Shown here piece by piece: positions 49,261 through 57,605 of a DNA stretch of 64,000 nucleotides; the stretch's first letter is position 1, and every line of letters begins with the position of its first letter. The notes under the pieces are model-generated. The model did not search any database. It was not told where the DNA came from and saw nothing but the letters and a program-made list of their open reading frames with translations. This DNA is from Actinoallomurus iriomotensis (GTDB lineage: Bacteria; Actinomycetota; Actinomycetes; Streptosporangiales; Streptosporangiaceae). The stretch covers positions 372,001-436,000 of the forward strand of contig NZ_BSTJ01000005.1 in the NCBI RefSeq assembly GCF_030269445.1. The letters are read 5' to 3'. A program made the translations under genes and the position numbers.

Positions 49261-50379
49261 TCAGGCGTCGACGATGACCAGGTCGCGCGTCACGCCGTTG
49301 ACGCTCTCGTGACCGTCGGCGGTGCACACGACGATGTCCTCGATGCGGGCGCCGTGCGGGCCGGGGTAGATGCCCGGCTCGATGGAGAAGGCCATCCCCA
49401 CGTCGAGCGGCTCGGTGTTGCCCGCGACGATGTAGGGCTCCTCGTGGGTCTCCAGGCCGATGCCGTGGCCCGTACGGTGGATGAAGTGCTCGCCGTGGCC
49501 GGCCGCGGCGATGACGTCGCGGGCGGCGGCGTCGACGGCCTCGGGAGTGACGCCGGGACGCACGGCGGCGCGGGCGGCGGCCTGCGCCTCCTGCAGCACG
49601 GAGTAGTAGGCGCGGAAGTCCGCGGGCGCCTCGCCGACCGCGTACGTGCGGGTCGAGTCCGAACAGTAGCCGCTCGGCATGGTGCCACCGATGTCGATCA
49701 CCACCGGGTCGCCCGGCTGGATCACGCGATCGGACAGCTCGTGGTGCGGGCTGGCGCCGTTGGGCCCGGAGGCGACGATGACGAAGTCGGTCACCGCGTG
49801 CCCCTCGGCGACGATCGCCTCGGCGATGTCGCGGCCGACCTCGCGTTCGGTGCGGCCCGCCTTGAGCAGGCCCGGCACGAGCCGGTGCACGCGGTCGATC
49901 GCCGCGCCGGCCTCCCGCAGGGCCTCGACCTCGGCCTGACTCTTGCGCATCCGCAGCTCGCGCAGGACCGTGCCGGCGGGGACCTGCTCGGCGCCCGGCA
50001 GCGCGGCGCGGAACCGCAGCGCCATGACCGCCCACATGCGGTCGGCGACGCCGACGCGTGTCACGTCGCCGGGCAGGCGCGAGGCGACGAGTGCGAACGG
50101 GTCGTCGGTCTCGTCCCAGGGCACCATCTCCAGGCCGAGCTCACCGGCCTCCGACGCCTGCGCCGCCGGCAGCTCCAGCCGCGGCACGACCAGGAACGGG
50201 TCGCCGCCGGCCGGCACGACCAGGCAGGTCAGGCGTTCGAGCTGGATGGCGTCGTAGCCGGTGACGTAGCGCAGGTCGGGCCCCGGCGTGAGGAACACCG
50301 CGCCCAGACCCGACGCGGCGACCGCCTGCCGCGCCCGCGTCAGACGCTCGGGCTCGAAAGCTGATTTCGCACTGGTCAA
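49261..50379 (-). CDS. pepE: M24 family Xaa-Pro peptidase
   Basis: A 372-residue metallopeptidase with a creatinase-like N-terminal domain and a pita-bread catalytic domain. Metal ligands can be placed in VVIDIGG (Asp), YCSDSTRT (Asp), HRTGHGIGLETHEEP (His), FSIEPGIY (Glu) and ARIEDIVV (Glu). It resembles the mycobacterial dipeptidase PepE, which also lies near the 5'-3' exonuclease and helY genes. The start appears to be TTG 50379 with AAGGAGAGG upstream. Confidence 0.92.
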   Translation of the reverse strand: MTSAKSAFEPERLTRARQAVAASGLGAVFLTPGPDLRYVTGYDAIQLERLTCLVVPAGGDPFLVVPRLELPAAQASEAGELGLEMVPWDETDDPFALVASRLPGDVTRVGVADRMWAVMALRFRAALPGAEQVPAGTVLRELRMRKSQAEVEALREAGAAIDRVHRLVPGLLKAGRTEREVGRDIAEAIVAEGHAVTDFVIVASGPNGASPHHELSDRVIQPGDPVVIDIGGTMPSGYCSDSTRTYAVGEAPADFRAYYSVLQEAQAAARAAVRPGVTPEAVDAAARDVIAAAGHGEHFIHRTGHGIGLETHEEPYIVAGNTEPLDVGMAFSIEPGIYPGPHGARIEDIVVCTADGHESVNGVTRDLVIVDA

Positions 50380-50661
50380 CGTGCCACCTCTCCTTGTTGC
50401 GGGCCTGCCGGAAATCTACCCGTCCCGGCGGGCCCCGACCGCCGGGACGCGACGGCGGGTGATCGCGGATGCCGGTGACCTCGGGCGTAGGAGATGATCG
50501 TGTGGTATCGCTGTGCGCGATCGCTTCATCGCGGAGCGTGTGAATCGCTAGGATATGGTGCACGGCTCACGCGATGAGCGCGTCGCCGGATCCCGCTTCG
50601 TATCCGCCACGACCCCGGAAACCAGGTTCGGTCCCCCTTCCGCCGCCCCGGAGCCACTACT

Positions 50662-52230
50662 GTGAGTGTCCGTCCGGGCGCAGACGATCACCTCGAAAGC
50701 GGTCACATGGGCATCCCTCACGACCACGACGGCTCCGGGGTCGAGCGTGCCGCCACTCTGGCGGACACCGTCGACCGGCTTCGGGCCGAGCTCGAGCAGA
50801 CGCACGCCGTCGCCCGCCGCACGGCCATCCTCGAACAGGCGAAGGGTCTGCTCGCCGAGCGTCTCCGCTGCGGCGTCGCCGCGGCCCACGCCCATCTCCT
50901 GGAGATCGCGCACGACAGCGGTGTCTCCCCCGACGTCGCCGCCCGGTTACTCCTCACTCCCGAGCCCGGCGGCGAGGACGCGCCCTCTCCCGGCCTGCCG
51001 GCCTCCGGCCCGGCGGACGCCGATCTCGCCGCCCGGCTGCGCGCCGGCTCACGGCCACGCGTGACGCCGTCGCCCGGCCCCGCGCCGCCGGCCGCCGGCG
51101 ACCTCGCGGCGCAGCTCGAGCAGACCCAGCGCATCGGCAACCTCGGCTGGGGGCTGTGGGACCTGACCGGTGGCCGGATCCTGTGGTCCGACCAGCTCTA
51201 CCGCATCTTCGGCCGCGACCCGGCCGAGGGCCCGCTGCCCCTCGAACGCCTGGCCGAGCGGGTCGTTCCCGGTGACGTGCCGCTGGTCGTCCACCTGGTC
51301 CGCACGCTGCTCGACGGCACCGAGAAGGTCGACAACGAGATCCGCGTGCTGCGCGGTGAGGAGACCCGCGACGTACGGCTCATGGGCGAGCCGGTCCTCG
51401 ACTCCTACGGCGTGCCCGCCGCCGTCCGGTGCGTGTGCCAGGACGTCACCCGCTGGCGGTCCGGCGAGCGGGCGCTGAAGGCCTCCCGCGTGCAGCTGGA
51501 GCGCCGCCTCATCGCCGCCGAGCGTCACCAGGCGATCGAGATGCAGCGGTCGATCCTGCCGCTGCCCGAGGGCATCGTCGAAAAGCCGGGTCTGCGCGCG
51601 GCCGTGCGCTACCTGCCGGCGGGCCACTCGGCGCGGGTCGGCGGCGACTGGTACGAGACGACGGCCATCGACGGCGAGGGCGTCTTCCTCGCCATCGGCG
51701 ACGTGTCCGGGCACGGCCTGAACGCCGCCGCGGCGATGGCCCGGCTGCGCAACGGCCTGAGCGGCCTGGCGTTCTCCGGCGCGTCACCGGACCGGCTGCT
51801 GGGCTGGCTCAACCGGCTGGCGCTGCACTGGCCGACGTCCCTGACCGCCACCGTGATGGCGGGCCGGTACGACCCGGACGAGCGCACCCTCACCTGGGCC
51901 CAGGCGGGCCATCTGCCGCCCGTGCTCATCCGCGAGGGCAAGGCCGTCACCCTCGACCCGCCGGAGGGCATCCTGCTCGGCGCGATGCACGAACCGGAGT
52001 TCGCGGTGGAGACGACCTCGCTCGAGCCCGGGGACCTGCTGCTGCTCTACACCGACGGCCTCATCGAACGCCGCGAGCGCTGCCTGCAGGAGGGCCTGGA
52101 CCTGCTGGTCCACGCGGCGTCCACCACCGGCTCCCGCGACCCGGAGGGCGTGCTGGACCACGTCCTGGACGCCTTCGGCGCCCCGAACCCCAACGACGAC
52201 ACCTGCGTGGTCGCCATCCAGATCGACTGA
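50662..52230 (+). CDS. ANTAR-PAS-PP2C (SpoIIE-type) protein phosphatase
   Basis: A 522-residue signalling protein. Residues ~36-98 match an ANTAR RNA-binding domain (RRTAILEQAKGLLAERLRCGVAAAHAHLLEIAHDSG). A Pro/Ala linker leads to a PAS/PAC domain (~150-275; IGNLGWGLWDLTGGRILWSDQLYRIFGRDP) and a PP2C phosphatase of the RsbU/SpoIIE kind (GGDWYETT, GDVSGHGLNAAAAMARLR, YTDGLIERR, NDDTCVVA metal residues). SpoIIE-type enzymes dephosphorylate anti-anti-sigma factors; the ANTAR domain suggests an additional RNA-level output. GTG 50662 follows GGAG. No sigma-regulator partners are adjacent. Confidence 0.88.
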   Translation: MSVRPGADDHLESGHMGIPHDHDGSGVERAATLADTVDRLRAELEQTHAVARRTAILEQAKGLLAERLRCGVAAAHAHLLEIAHDSGVSPDVAARLLLTPEPGGEDAPSPGLPASGPADADLAARLRAGSRPRVTPSPGPAPPAAGDLAAQLEQTQRIGNLGWGLWDLTGGRILWSDQLYRIFGRDPAEGPLPLERLAERVVPGDVPLVVHLVRTLLDGTEKVDNEIRVLRGEETRDVRLMGEPVLDSYGVPAAVRCVCQDVTRWRSGERALKASRVQLERRLIAAERHQAIEMQRSILPLPEGIVEKPGLRAAVRYLPAGHSARVGGDWYETTAIDGEGVFLAIGDVSGHGLNAAAAMARLRNGLSGLAFSGASPDRLLGWLNRLALHWPTSLTATVMAGRYDPDERTLTWAQAGHLPPVLIREGKAVTLDPPEGILLGAMHEPEFAVETTSLEPGDLLLLYTDGLIERRERCLQEGLDLLVHAASTTGSRDPEGVLDHVLDAFGAPNPNDDTCVVAIQID

Positions 52231-52294
52231 CTCCGGGCGGGCCGCCCGTACGGTCGCGGCCACGGCCCGTCTCCTGTGACAGGACGGCGGGACG

Positions 52295-52936
52295 TCAACC
52301 GGCCGCGGCCGAGTCCTCCGGGCCGGGGGGCGCCGAAGCGGCGTCGGTCGCCTCGCCGGGCCGGTCGCCGTTCGCGATCGCCGGGGGCACGGTCTGGGCC
52401 CAATCGGCCCAGTCGGCCAGCGCCTGGTACATCTGGATCGCCGCCTCCAGGGCGACGCGCATGGACTTGGTCTGCATGCTGTCGCCGAAGTCACCGCGGT
52501 CCTTGGCCGCGGCGTACGTCCGCGCCAGGGCGGCGGTCTCGGCGAAGAACCGCTGCTCGCGCCGCAGATGCTCGCGCAGTTCGCCCGGCTCCATGAGCCA
52601 GAAGAAGAACGACCGCAGCACCGACTCGCTGCGCAGGGTGTGGTCGACGTCGCCCTCGGCCAGCCAGCGGCGCACCTCGGCCAGGCCGGCATCGGTGATC
52701 CGGTACGCCTTCCGGCCCCGCGGGCCACGGCTGTCCACCTCGATCATCCCGGCGTCGGCGAGCCGCGAGAGCTCGGCGTAGATCTTCGGGTGCTGGGCCG
52801 GCCACACCGGGCCGAGGGCCTCCTCGAAGCGCCGGGCCAGGTCGTACCCACTGGCCGGTCCTTCGGCGAGCAGCCCGAGCAATCCATGGCGCAGGGACAA
52901 GACGGCACCCTCTCCGGACTCGATCGTGGGCTCCAT
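52295..52936 (-). CDS. PadR family regulator
   Basis: A 213-residue PadR-type winged helix with its C-terminal helical dimerisation domain. The N-terminal domain reads VLSLRHGLLGLLAEGPASGYDLARRFEEALGPVWPAQHPKIYAELSRLADAGMIEVDSRGPRGRKAYRITDAG in continuous family order. It is divergent from the SDR gene; the 91 bp between them carry a four-unit ACATGT array with 14-bp period (52970-53017) and another ACATGT at 52941, typical PadR half-sites (ATGT-N8-ACAT). ATG 52936 is used; the frame stays open further upstream through the operator. Confidence 0.92.
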   Translation of the reverse strand: MEPTIESGEGAVLSLRHGLLGLLAEGPASGYDLARRFEEALGPVWPAQHPKIYAELSRLADAGMIEVDSRGPRGRKAYRITDAGLAEVRRWLAEGDVDHTLRSESVLRSFFFWLMEPGELREHLRREQRFFAETAALARTYAAAKDRGDFGDSMQTKSMRVALEAAIQMYQALADWADWAQTVPPAIANGDRPGEATDAASAPPGPEDSAAAG

Positions 52937-52969
52937 CTTGACATGTCCCCTGGACCACCTCGATGATTC

Positions 52970-53017
52970 ACATGTCCCTAAGTACATGTCCGTATGAACA
53001 TGTACCCAAGAACACGT
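52970..53017. promoter_or_regulatory. PadR operator array with 14-bp periodicity
   Basis: ACATGT at 52970-52975, 52984-52989 and 52998-53003, and ACACGT at 53012-53017, all exactly 14 bp apart. Adjacent units give overlapping ATGT-N8-ACAT boxes, the PadR consensus. A further ACATGT at 52941-52946 lies 29 bp before the array, next to the padR start. The array sits between padR and the SDR gene. Confidence 0.8.
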
Positions 53018-53027
53018 GAGGTGGTTC

Positions 53028-53879
53028 ATGGGCACGAACACGCGCGCCGTCTTCGTCACGGGAGCGGCCGGCGGCATCGGCACCGCCACGGCCGAAGCCC
53101 TCTCCGAGCGCGGGTACCGGATCTACGCCGGCGTCCGCGCCGAGGCTCCGCACCTGCGCGACCTGGCCGGCGTCGAGCAGGTGCGGATCGACGTCACCGA
53201 TCCCGGCAGCGTCGCGGCCGCGGCCGGCGAGGTCACGCGGCTGCAGGACGGTGAGGGCCTGGCCGGTGTGGTCAACAACGCCGGCGTCATCGTCCAGGGC
53301 CCGCTGGAGCTGGTGCCGGCCGAGGAGCTGCACCGGCAGTTCGCCGTCAACGTCTTCGGGCCCGCCGAGGTCACCCGCGCGTTCGCGCCGCTGCTCCGTA
53401 CGGGAGGCGGCCGTCTGATCAACATCAGCGCGCCGACGGCGAGGCTCGCGATGCCGTTCGCCGGTCCCATCTCGGCGAGCAAGGCCGCGCTGGACGCCCT
53501 GTCCGACGCCGCGCGGATCGAGCTCGCCGCGCAGGGCGTCGCGGTGATCACCGTTGTGCCGGGTTCGGTGGAGACCGGCATCTTCGCCAAGGCGAACGCG
53601 GCCGCCGAGACCGCCCTCGCCGCGGCCGACCCGGCGCGCCTGGCGCTGTACCGGCGGCGGATCGAGGCCGTGGACGCCGCCGTCGCCCGGATGCGGGGCG
53701 CCAAGCCGGACCGGGTCGCCCACACGATCGTCCGGGCGCTGGAGGCGAGCCGCCCCCGACCCCGGTACGCGGCCGGCTCCGACGTACGGCCCGCGCTGAT
53801 CCTGGCCCGGCTGCCGTTCCGGCTCCGTGACCGGGTGGTGGTCCGGATGCTCGGGCTCGGCAAGGCCACGGCGGCCTGA
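53028..53879 (+). CDS. Short-chain dehydrogenase/reductase lacking the catalytic tyrosine
   Basis: A 283-residue classical SDR by overall pattern: cofactor motif VTGAAGGIG, NNAG at NNAGVIVQGPL, INISAPTARL with the Ser, and SASKAALDALSDAARIELA with the Lys. The expected YxxxK tyrosine is replaced by Ile (GPISASKAAL; codon ATC). Either it is not an oxidoreductase or another residue substitutes. ATG 53028 follows GAGGTGG. It is the apparent target of the PadR regulator and is followed by a second SDR gene 38 bp downstream. Confidence 0.87.
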   Translation: MGTNTRAVFVTGAAGGIGTATAEALSERGYRIYAGVRAEAPHLRDLAGVEQVRIDVTDPGSVAAAAGEVTRLQDGEGLAGVVNNAGVIVQGPLELVPAEELHRQFAVNVFGPAEVTRAFAPLLRTGGGRLINISAPTARLAMPFAGPISASKAALDALSDAARIELAAQGVAVITVVPGSVETGIFAKANAAAETALAAADPARLALYRRRIEAVDAAVARMRGAKPDRVAHTIVRALEASRPRPRYAAGSDVRPALILARLPFRLRDRVVVRMLGLGKATAA

Positions 53880-53917
53880 CCGGGCCGCCGCGGACCGAGG
53901 AAGCCAAGGGAGCACAG

Positions 53918-54754
53918 ATGACGAACATCGCCCTGGTCACGGGCGCGACCTCCGGCCTGGGCAAGGCCGTGGCCACCGCGCTGGCCGAGGAGGGCCGGCA
54001 CGTGCTGGTGCACGGCCGCGACGCCGAGCGGGCGACCGCCGTGGTGGACCGGATCACCGGTTCCGGCGGCAGCGCCGAGGTCTGTCTCGCCGACCTGAGC
54101 TCGCTCGAGCGGGTCCGTGAGCTGGCCGACCGGGTGACCGCCGGGCACGGCGCGATCGGGCTGTTGGTCAACAACGCCGGCGTGGGCGCCGGCCGGCCGC
54201 CGTACCGCCGCAGGAGGCTCAGCGAGGACGGCCACGAACTGCGGTTCGCGGTCAACTACCTCGCGCCGGTACTGCTCACCCGGCGGCTGTTGCCCGCGCT
54301 CGAGGCGGGCGCGCCCGCACGGGTCGTCAACGTCGGCTCGGTCGGGCAGGCACCGGTCGACCTGACCGACCTGGGGCTGGAGAGGCACTACTCGGGTGCG
54401 CAGGCGTACTTCCGCAGGAAGTTCGCGCTCGCCGCGTTCACCTTCTCCGTCGCCGAGGAGCTCGCCGGGCGTCCGGTCGCCGTCACCTGCCTGCACCCGG
54501 CGTCGATGATGAACACCCGCATGGTCCGGGAGTCGATGATGCCGCCGATGTCGACGATCGCCGGCGGCGTGCGGGCGGTGATGAACCTCGCGACGGGGCC
54601 GGCCGGCGCGACCGGCGGACGCTACTTCGACGGCGTGGACGAGGCCCGTGCCCACGAGGGGACCTACGACCCCGCGCTGCGCGACCGGCTGCGCACGGTC
54701 ACCGCCGAGCTACTGGCGCCGTTCCTCGACGACGCGAGGGCGTCCGGGCGCTGA
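53918..54754 (+). CDS. Short-chain dehydrogenase/reductase
   Basis: A 278-residue SDR of the extended/retinol-dehydrogenase-like type: VTGATSGLGKAVA, VNNAGVGAG, VNVGSVGQAP with the Ser and AYFRRKFALAAF with an intact YxxxK. It is in the same operon as the tyrosine-less SDR, with a GGGAG ribosome binding site seven bases before ATG 53918. Substrate unknown. Confidence 0.88.
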   Translation: MTNIALVTGATSGLGKAVATALAEEGRHVLVHGRDAERATAVVDRITGSGGSAEVCLADLSSLERVRELADRVTAGHGAIGLLVNNAGVGAGRPPYRRRRLSEDGHELRFAVNYLAPVLLTRRLLPALEAGAPARVVNVGSVGQAPVDLTDLGLERHYSGAQAYFRRKFALAAFTFSVAEELAGRPVAVTCLHPASMMNTRMVRESMMPPMSTIAGGVRAVMNLATGPAGATGGRYFDGVDEARAHEGTYDPALRDRLRTVTAELLAPFLDDARASGR

Positions 54755-54779
54755 CGGTCCGCCGGAGGCCGCGGGCATC

Positions 54780-55166
54780 ATGGATCGCGTGGAACGGATG
54801 CTGACGGGCGTGCTGGTCGCGGAGAGCCCGCGGGAGGGCGGCGTGCTGAGCGGCGTCCCCCTCCAGGTGAGGAGGATCGAGCGGGGCCCGGCCCCGGAGC
54901 CGGAGTCCGGGCAGTCGCTCCGGTGGACCATTCTGGAGTTCGCGGCGCCCGAGGACGACGCCGGGCGCCTCGCCGAGGCGCTCGCCGCGTGCCTGGAGCC
55001 GGCGGGCGGCTGGTACGCCGACTTCAACACCGCGGCGGAGGCGTTCGTCGTCTTCGCCGGGCGCGTCTTCCGCTATCCACGCGGGGACGGGGCCCGGCGG
55101 GCCGAGGTGGCGGCGTACGCCCGTTCGGTCGGCGTGCCCGAGCCGCAGCTCGACCGGGTCGACTGA
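54780..55166 (+). CDS. Hypothetical protein
   Basis: A 128-residue soluble protein: hydrophobic start MDRVERMLTGVLVAES, a VPLQVRRIERG strand, TILEFAAPEDDAGRLAEALAACLEPAGGWYADFNTAAEAFVVFAGRVFRYPRG and a short helix at the end. I recognise no family. ATG 54780 is 11 bases after GGAGG. It lies 25 bp after the second SDR and 40 bp before the exonuclease gene in the same direction. Confidence 0.65.
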   Translation: MDRVERMLTGVLVAESPREGGVLSGVPLQVRRIERGPAPEPESGQSLRWTILEFAAPEDDAGRLAEALAACLEPAGGWYADFNTAAEAFVVFAGRVFRYPRGDGARRAEVAAYARSVGVPEPQLDRVD

Positions 55167-55206
55167 CCCGGCCGCTCCTGTCGGTGGAGGCTGCCAAGAT
55201 GGAGGC

Positions 55207-56121
55207 GTGGGTGGACTCATGCTGCTTGACACGCCGTCGCTGTACTTCCGCGCCTTCTACGGCGTACCGGAGTCGGTGACCAATTCCGACGGCACGCCCG
55301 TCAACGCGATCCGCGGGCTGCTCGACATGATCGCCCGGCTCGTCCGGGATCGGTCGCCGCACTCGGTGGTGGCCTGCATGGACGCCGACTGGCGTCCGCG
55401 GTTCCGGGTCGATGCCCTGCCGTCGTACAAGCTGCACCGGGTCGGGCCCGACGGCGGCGACCAGACGCCGCCCGCGCTCGGCGCGCAGGTCCCGGTCATC
55501 GAGGAGGTGCTCGAGGCGTTCGGCATCGCCAAGGTGGGCGCCGCGGGGTACGAGGCCGACGACGTCATCGGCACGCTCGCCACCGCCGAGCCGGGCGAGG
55601 TGGACGTCGTGACCGGCGACCGCGACCTGTTCCAGCTGGTCCGCGACGACAAGCCGGTGCGCGTGCTCTACACCGCGCGCGGCATCAAGGCGCTGCAGGT
55701 CGTCGGCGAGGCCGAGGTCACCGCCAAGTACGGCGTGCCGGGGCGGGCCTACGCCGACTTCGCGACGCTGCGCGGCGACCCCAGCGACGGGCTGCCGGGC
55801 GTGCCCGGCGTCGGCGACAAGACGGCCGCCGCGTTGATCACGAGATTCGGTTCGCTGGAGGGCATCGAAAAGGCGCTCGATATGGGCGAAACGTCCGGTT
55901 TTCCGGCGGGTAGCCGCCTGAAGCTGGAGAAGGCGCGCGACTACCTCCGTTCCGCGGAAATGGTCGTACGGGTGGTCACCGATATCCCCATTCCGGACAT
56001 CGACGCGCGGGTGCCGCGCACGCCGCGCTCACCGGAACGCCTGGTGGAGCTCACGGACCGGTGGAGCCTCGAAGGTCCGGTCAACCGATTGCTGGCCGCC
56101 GTGAAAACGTCGGACGACTAA
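55207..56121 (+). CDS. 5'-3' exonuclease (flap endonuclease family)
   Basis: A 304-residue stand-alone homologue of the polymerase I 5'-nuclease. PIN-like domain: LMLLDTPSLYFRAFYGVP, ACMDADWRPRFRVDALPSYK, EADDVIGTLA, VTGDRDLFQLV supply the acidic metal ligands, and the helix-hairpin-helix is DGLPGVPGVGDKTAAALI. It removes RNA primers or flaps. Starts GTG 55207 and ATG 55219 are both possible. The neighbourhood (helY, pafC, tat genes, pepE) matches the mycobacterial region around Rv2090. Confidence 0.92.
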   Translation: MGGLMLLDTPSLYFRAFYGVPESVTNSDGTPVNAIRGLLDMIARLVRDRSPHSVVACMDADWRPRFRVDALPSYKLHRVGPDGGDQTPPALGAQVPVIEEVLEAFGIAKVGAAGYEADDVIGTLATAEPGEVDVVTGDRDLFQLVRDDKPVRVLYTARGIKALQVVGEAEVTAKYGVPGRAYADFATLRGDPSDGLPGVPGVGDKTAAALITRFGSLEGIEKALDMGETSGFPAGSRLKLEKARDYLRSAEMVVRVVTDIPIPDIDARVPRTPRSPERLVELTDRWSLEGPVNRLLAAVKTSDD

Positions 56122-56172
56122 TGCGCTGATTGCGTCATATGGCGCAGTGTTTCCGACCGCGCGGAGTTTTCA

Positions 56173-56195
56173 TTTCACTGAGAGGCGCAGTGAAA
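56173..56195. promoter_or_regulatory. Inverted repeat upstream of a membrane protein gene
   Basis: TTTCACTG (56173-56180), AGAGGCG, CAGTGAAA (56188-56195), a perfect 8-bp dyad. TCACTGAGAGGCG recurs just before the ATG at 56227 as a direct repeat. It could be an operator or hairpin; the partner protein is unknown. Confidence 0.5.
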
Positions 56196-56226
56196 GTTGC
56201 GCGACGGGGATCACTGAGAGGCGGCC

Positions 56227-56727
56227 ATGACGACGATCCTCAGCAGGCGAACTCCGCCGTCCCCCGGGGATGACGGAGCGGCGTTCGGCGGCGTGAGCGC
56301 GATGTTCGGGATGGTGCGACGCTCCAACCACGCCACCGCCCTCGCGGGATGGATCGTCGCGACGGGCGCCATGGGCCTGGTCGTGCAGGCCGACACGATC
56401 CGGGCGGCGAGCGGGGCCCCGTACGGCGGCGTCCTCCTCCTGGCGCTGGCGCCGGTGCTCGCCGCCGGGACGGTGACCGTCGCCCTCCTCCTCCGCGCGA
56501 ACCTCCTCATGTCGTTCGCGCAGGAGCGGTTCTATCGCTTCATCGCCGAGATCCCGGGCGACGCGCCGGAGCTGTGCGCCCCGGCCGTGCTGCAGCTGCA
56601 ACGGCTGACCGCCGCCGTACGCCATCGCGAGACGCTCACGCAGCAGGCGCTGACGTGGGCGTACGCCGCGGGCATCGGCGTGCTCGGCTGGAGCGTCGCG
56701 GCGGAGGCGATGGCCCTTGGCCATTAG
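56227..56727 (+). CDS. Membrane protein of unknown function
   Basis: 166 residues with three hydrophobic segments (ALAGWIVATGAMGLVVQ; GVLLLALAPVLAAGTVTVALLL; ALTWAYAAGIGVLGWSVAA) separated by a charged loop containing SFAQERFYRFIAEIPGD. No family recognised. GAGGCGG precedes the ATG. It is followed 109 bp later by a Crp-type regulator in the same direction. Confidence 0.7.
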   Translation: MTTILSRRTPPSPGDDGAAFGGVSAMFGMVRRSNHATALAGWIVATGAMGLVVQADTIRAASGAPYGGVLLLALAPVLAAGTVTVALLLRANLLMSFAQERFYRFIAEIPGDAPELCAPAVLQLQRLTAAVRHRETLTQQALTWAYAAGIGVLGWSVAAEAMALGH

Positions 56728-56836
56728 GCCATCACAGACCGGCCGGCATCCGGGTCATGGAAAAACCGCCCCACTCCCCATGCATCGGGTGCCGGCCTCT
56801 AGACAGCGTTCCCCTTCATTAGGTCCACTGTAAGAA

Positions 56837-57580
56837 ATGAGGTTCAATAGCGAACCTCTGCCGGGACGGGCAGACGGGAACCTGGTGCAGGAGACCCTCG
56901 CGAACAGACAAGGTTTTTGGCAGGCACTGAACGAGTCCGAACGGACCGCGTTGCGCGCGGCCGGTCGGACTCGTGAGTATGCCGCCGGCACGCTCTTGTG
57001 CAGTCAGGGCGCCGACCCCGACCACGTCCTGGTCATCTTGGACGGGTGGGTCAAGGTGACGGCCGGGCGGGCCGACGGGCACGAGGTCATGCTGGCGATC
57101 CGCGGACCGGCCGACACGATCGGCGAGAGCGGCTGGCTGAACGGACGGCCGCGCTCGGCGAACGTCAAGGCCCTCAACCGGGTCCGTGCGCTCGCGGTCC
57201 CGGCCGAGCAGTTCGCGAACTTCCTCAACGGCCACGCGCACGCCGCGCAGGTGCTGGCGCGTGTGATGGTCGGCCGCATGGACGACGCCGACCGCCGCAT
57301 GACCTCCCAGGTCGGCACGAGCGGCCCGAAGCTGCTCGCGCTGCTGCTGCTCGACCTGGCCGAGCGCTACGGCGTGCCGGGCCCGGACGGCGCCGTGGCG
57401 CTGCCGCTGCCGCTGACCCAGCACGAGCTGGCCACGATGATCGGCCGGGCCCGCGAGACGGTCGCCCGCGCCCTGACGGTGTGGCGCAAGGACGGCGTGG
57501 TCGTCACCCAGCGCATGCGGATCCTCATCCTGAACCCCGGCGCCCTGCGCGAGGTCGCCGAGGCCGAGGACGAGTTCTGA
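56837..57580 (+). CDS. Crp/Fnr family transcriptional regulator
   Basis: A 247-residue regulator: cyclic-nucleotide-binding-like N-terminal domain (EYAAGTLLCSQGADPDHVLVILDGWVKVTAGRADGHEVMLAIRGPADTIGE), a long dimer helix and a C-terminal winged helix (LTQHELATMIGRARETVARALTVWRKDGVVV). The Arg/Ser phosphate-binding pair of true cAMP sites is only partly present (RPRSANVKA), so the ligand is uncertain. No iron-sulfur cysteines. ATG 56837 has no obvious ribosome binding site. Confidence 0.92.
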   Translation: MRFNSEPLPGRADGNLVQETLANRQGFWQALNESERTALRAAGRTREYAAGTLLCSQGADPDHVLVILDGWVKVTAGRADGHEVMLAIRGPADTIGESGWLNGRPRSANVKALNRVRALAVPAEQFANFLNGHAHAAQVLARVMVGRMDDADRRMTSQVGTSGPKLLALLLLDLAERYGVPGPDGAVALPLPLTQHELATMIGRARETVARALTVWRKDGVVVTQRMRILILNPGALREVAEAEDEF

Positions 57581-57605
57581 GCGGCGGACGGCGCCCGCGG
57601 GGCGG

